A stretch of DNA of 6,490 nt from Halobacteriales archaeon QH_10_70_21 (lineage in GTDB: Archaea > Halobacteriota > Halobacteria > Halobacteriales > Haloarculaceae): NCBI GenBank assembly GCA_003021325.1, contig PXQM01000145.1, positions 1-6,490 of the forward strand, given 5' to 3'. Below are positions 5,363-6,490 of the stretch, one piece after another. Every line of letters begins with the position of its first letter. Positions within the stretch are counted from its first letter, which is position 1. The position numbers and the translations under genes were made by a program. Under the pieces are notes generated by a model that saw only the letters and a program-made list of their open reading frames with translations, did no database searches and was not told where the DNA came from.

Positions 5363-6490
5363 ATGCCCGGTTGTGAGGCCCACGACGAACTCGAAGGCCG
5401 CGGGATACGCGTCCTCTACGTCGACGACGAGCCGTTTCGGGAGCTCGCGGCCGAGTTCCTCGAGCGGGAGGGCGAGCGAATCAGCGTGCTGACCGAATCG
5501 GAGGCGGCCGACGCGGTCGATCGCCTCGAGACCGACCGGGTCGATTGCGTGGTCAGCGACGACGAGATGCCCGGGGGCGACGGCATCGAGCTCCTGCGGA
5601 CCGTCCGGGACGATCACCCCGACCCCCCGTTCATCCTGCTCACGGGGAAGGACTCGGAGGCGGTCGCCAGCGACGCCTTCTCGGCGGGCGCGACCGACCG
5701 GTTCACGGTGCTGGCGAACCGCATCGAGAACGTCGTCGCGCGGGCTCGCGCCGACAGACAGCGGCGCCGGCGGCTCGAGGCCATCGAGACCGCACAGGAG
5801 GGGATCGCCATCCTGGACCCCGACGGGTACTTCGTCTACGCGAACGAGGCGTACGCCGAGCTGTACGGCTACGAGCCCGGGGAGATGGTCGGGACCCACT
5901 GGGAACGGCTCTACCCGAACGGGGAGACCGCCCTGGCCCGCGAGGAGATACTCCCGACCGTCGAGCGGGAGGGCCACTAACACGGTCGGACGACCGGGCT
6001 CCGGGCCGACGGGACGACCTTCCCGGAGGACCACGTCGTCTCGGCGACCGACCCCGGCGGGCTCATCTGTACGGTCCGGGACCTCAGCGACCACGAGCGG
6101 CTCACGCGGTTCCGGACGCTGGTCGAGACCATCGACGACCCCTCTACGTCTTCGACGAGACGGGGACGTTCGAGTACGTCAACGAGGCGTTCCTCGAGGT
6201 GGTCGGCTCCGAACGAGAACGGGTGTTCGGCTCGGGGCCGGAACTCATTAAGGACGAGGCGGCCGTCAGGAGAGCCGAGTCGAACCTCGGGCGCATCCTC
6301 TCGTCGGATGGCCCCGACAGCGTCCGCTTCGAGCTCGAGATACGGCCGAAAGAGGGCGAGCCGGTCATCTGCGAGGACCACATAGCCGTGCTCCCCTACG
6401 AGGGAGAGACGTTCGACGGCTCGGTCGGCATCCTCCGGGACGTCTCCGGCCGGAAGGCCCACGAGCTGGAGCTGGAGCGGCAGAACGAGC
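5363..6490 (+). pseudogene. Broken receiver-PAS-PAS sensor protein, probable histidine kinase (3' end outside window)
   Basis: The first 205 codons give a response-regulator receiver: VLYVDDEP with Asp21/Asp22, probable phosphoacceptor Asp66 in SDDEMPGGDG, and Thr94 in LLTGK. A PAS domain follows (about 138-205: GIAILDPDGYFVYAN, YGYEPGEMVG). An in-frame TAA at 5978-5980 stops it. The same frame then continues with PAS sequence (HGRTTGLRADGTTFPEDH, TVRDLSDHERL) to about 6139. There the frame must shift back one base to read a second PAS domain (LYVFDETGTFEYVNEAF from 6142) up to GRKAHELELERQNE at the window edge. In haloarchaeal relatives that ending leads into a histidine kinase core. In addition, GATD-RFTVLANRI (residues 109-121) lacks the 'YLQKGTGTD'-like segment common in such receivers, including the conserved lysine. 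With these lesions the gene is unlikely to make a working kinase. The 205-residue receiver-PAS fragment could still be produced. Confidence 0.85.

Noticed and set aside
5180..6094. 304-codon minus-strand frame opposite the receiver-PAS gene
   Set aside because: It looks protein-like only because the opposite strand is codon-biased. The plus strand has receiver and PAS motifs and a matching promoter.
5977..6462. 161-codon minus-strand frame opposite the second PAS domain
   Set aside because: The plus strand in frame from 6142 encodes clear PAS sequence throughout, so this is a shadow.
1..6490. CRISPR array, tRNA, rRNA, insertion sequence or defence island
   Set aside because: I found no regularly spaced repeats, no cloverleaf or rRNA-like conserved blocks, no transposase motifs with terminal repeats, and no toxin, nuclease or methyltransferase signatures.

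Overview
This is chromosomal-type DNA from a halophilic archaeon (class Halobacteria). The evidence is very high GC with strong G/C preference at third codon positions, acidic proteins, a lipobox secreted protein, TATA boxes about 25-28 nt upstream of start codons (leaderless transcripts), and several haloarchaeal families (NreA, DUF5789, receiver-PAS sensor protein). I cannot name the genus.

Layout, left to right. Positions 2-1261 (+): the 3' part of a PQQ-type beta-propeller lipoprotein, with its signal peptide cut by the window edge. 1262-1484: intergenic, holding a strong 19-bp hairpin and the nreA promoter. 1485-2777 (+): NreA, an archaeal DNA repair protein with a C-terminal PCNA-binding motif. 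It is followed 25 nt later by a 49-residue membrane protein gene (2803-2952). 3036-3184 (+): a second tiny two-helix membrane protein, which reads through only if one missing base is restored. 3245-3843 (-): methionine sulfoxide reductase MsrA, whose last 20 codons are also out of frame by one base. 3914-4351 (-): DUF302 protein. 4412-4708 (-): DUF5789 protein. 4795-5271 (+): DUF457/YdjM-like membrane hydrolase, divergent from the DUF5789 gene. 5363-6490 (+): a receiver-PAS-PAS signalling protein that is broken in at least two and probably three ways and runs off the window.

The genes look like ordinary housekeeping and stress-response genes: DNA crosslink repair, repair of oxidised methionine, and small halophile-specific proteins. 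I see no mobile element, CRISPR array, tRNA or rRNA, and no clear evidence for a new multi-gene system. The most informative signals are in the damage pattern. Three apparent single-base losses have the same polarity and lie within about 3.1 kb (near 3092, 3307 and 6140). The sensor gene also has an in-frame TAA and an apparent 27-nt deletion at a short direct repeat, which would remove the receiver's conserved lysine. The first class may be sequencing or assembly error. The second looks like real gene decay. Other points of note are the intergenic hairpin, the two unlisted small membrane proteins, and an MsrA with only one cysteine.
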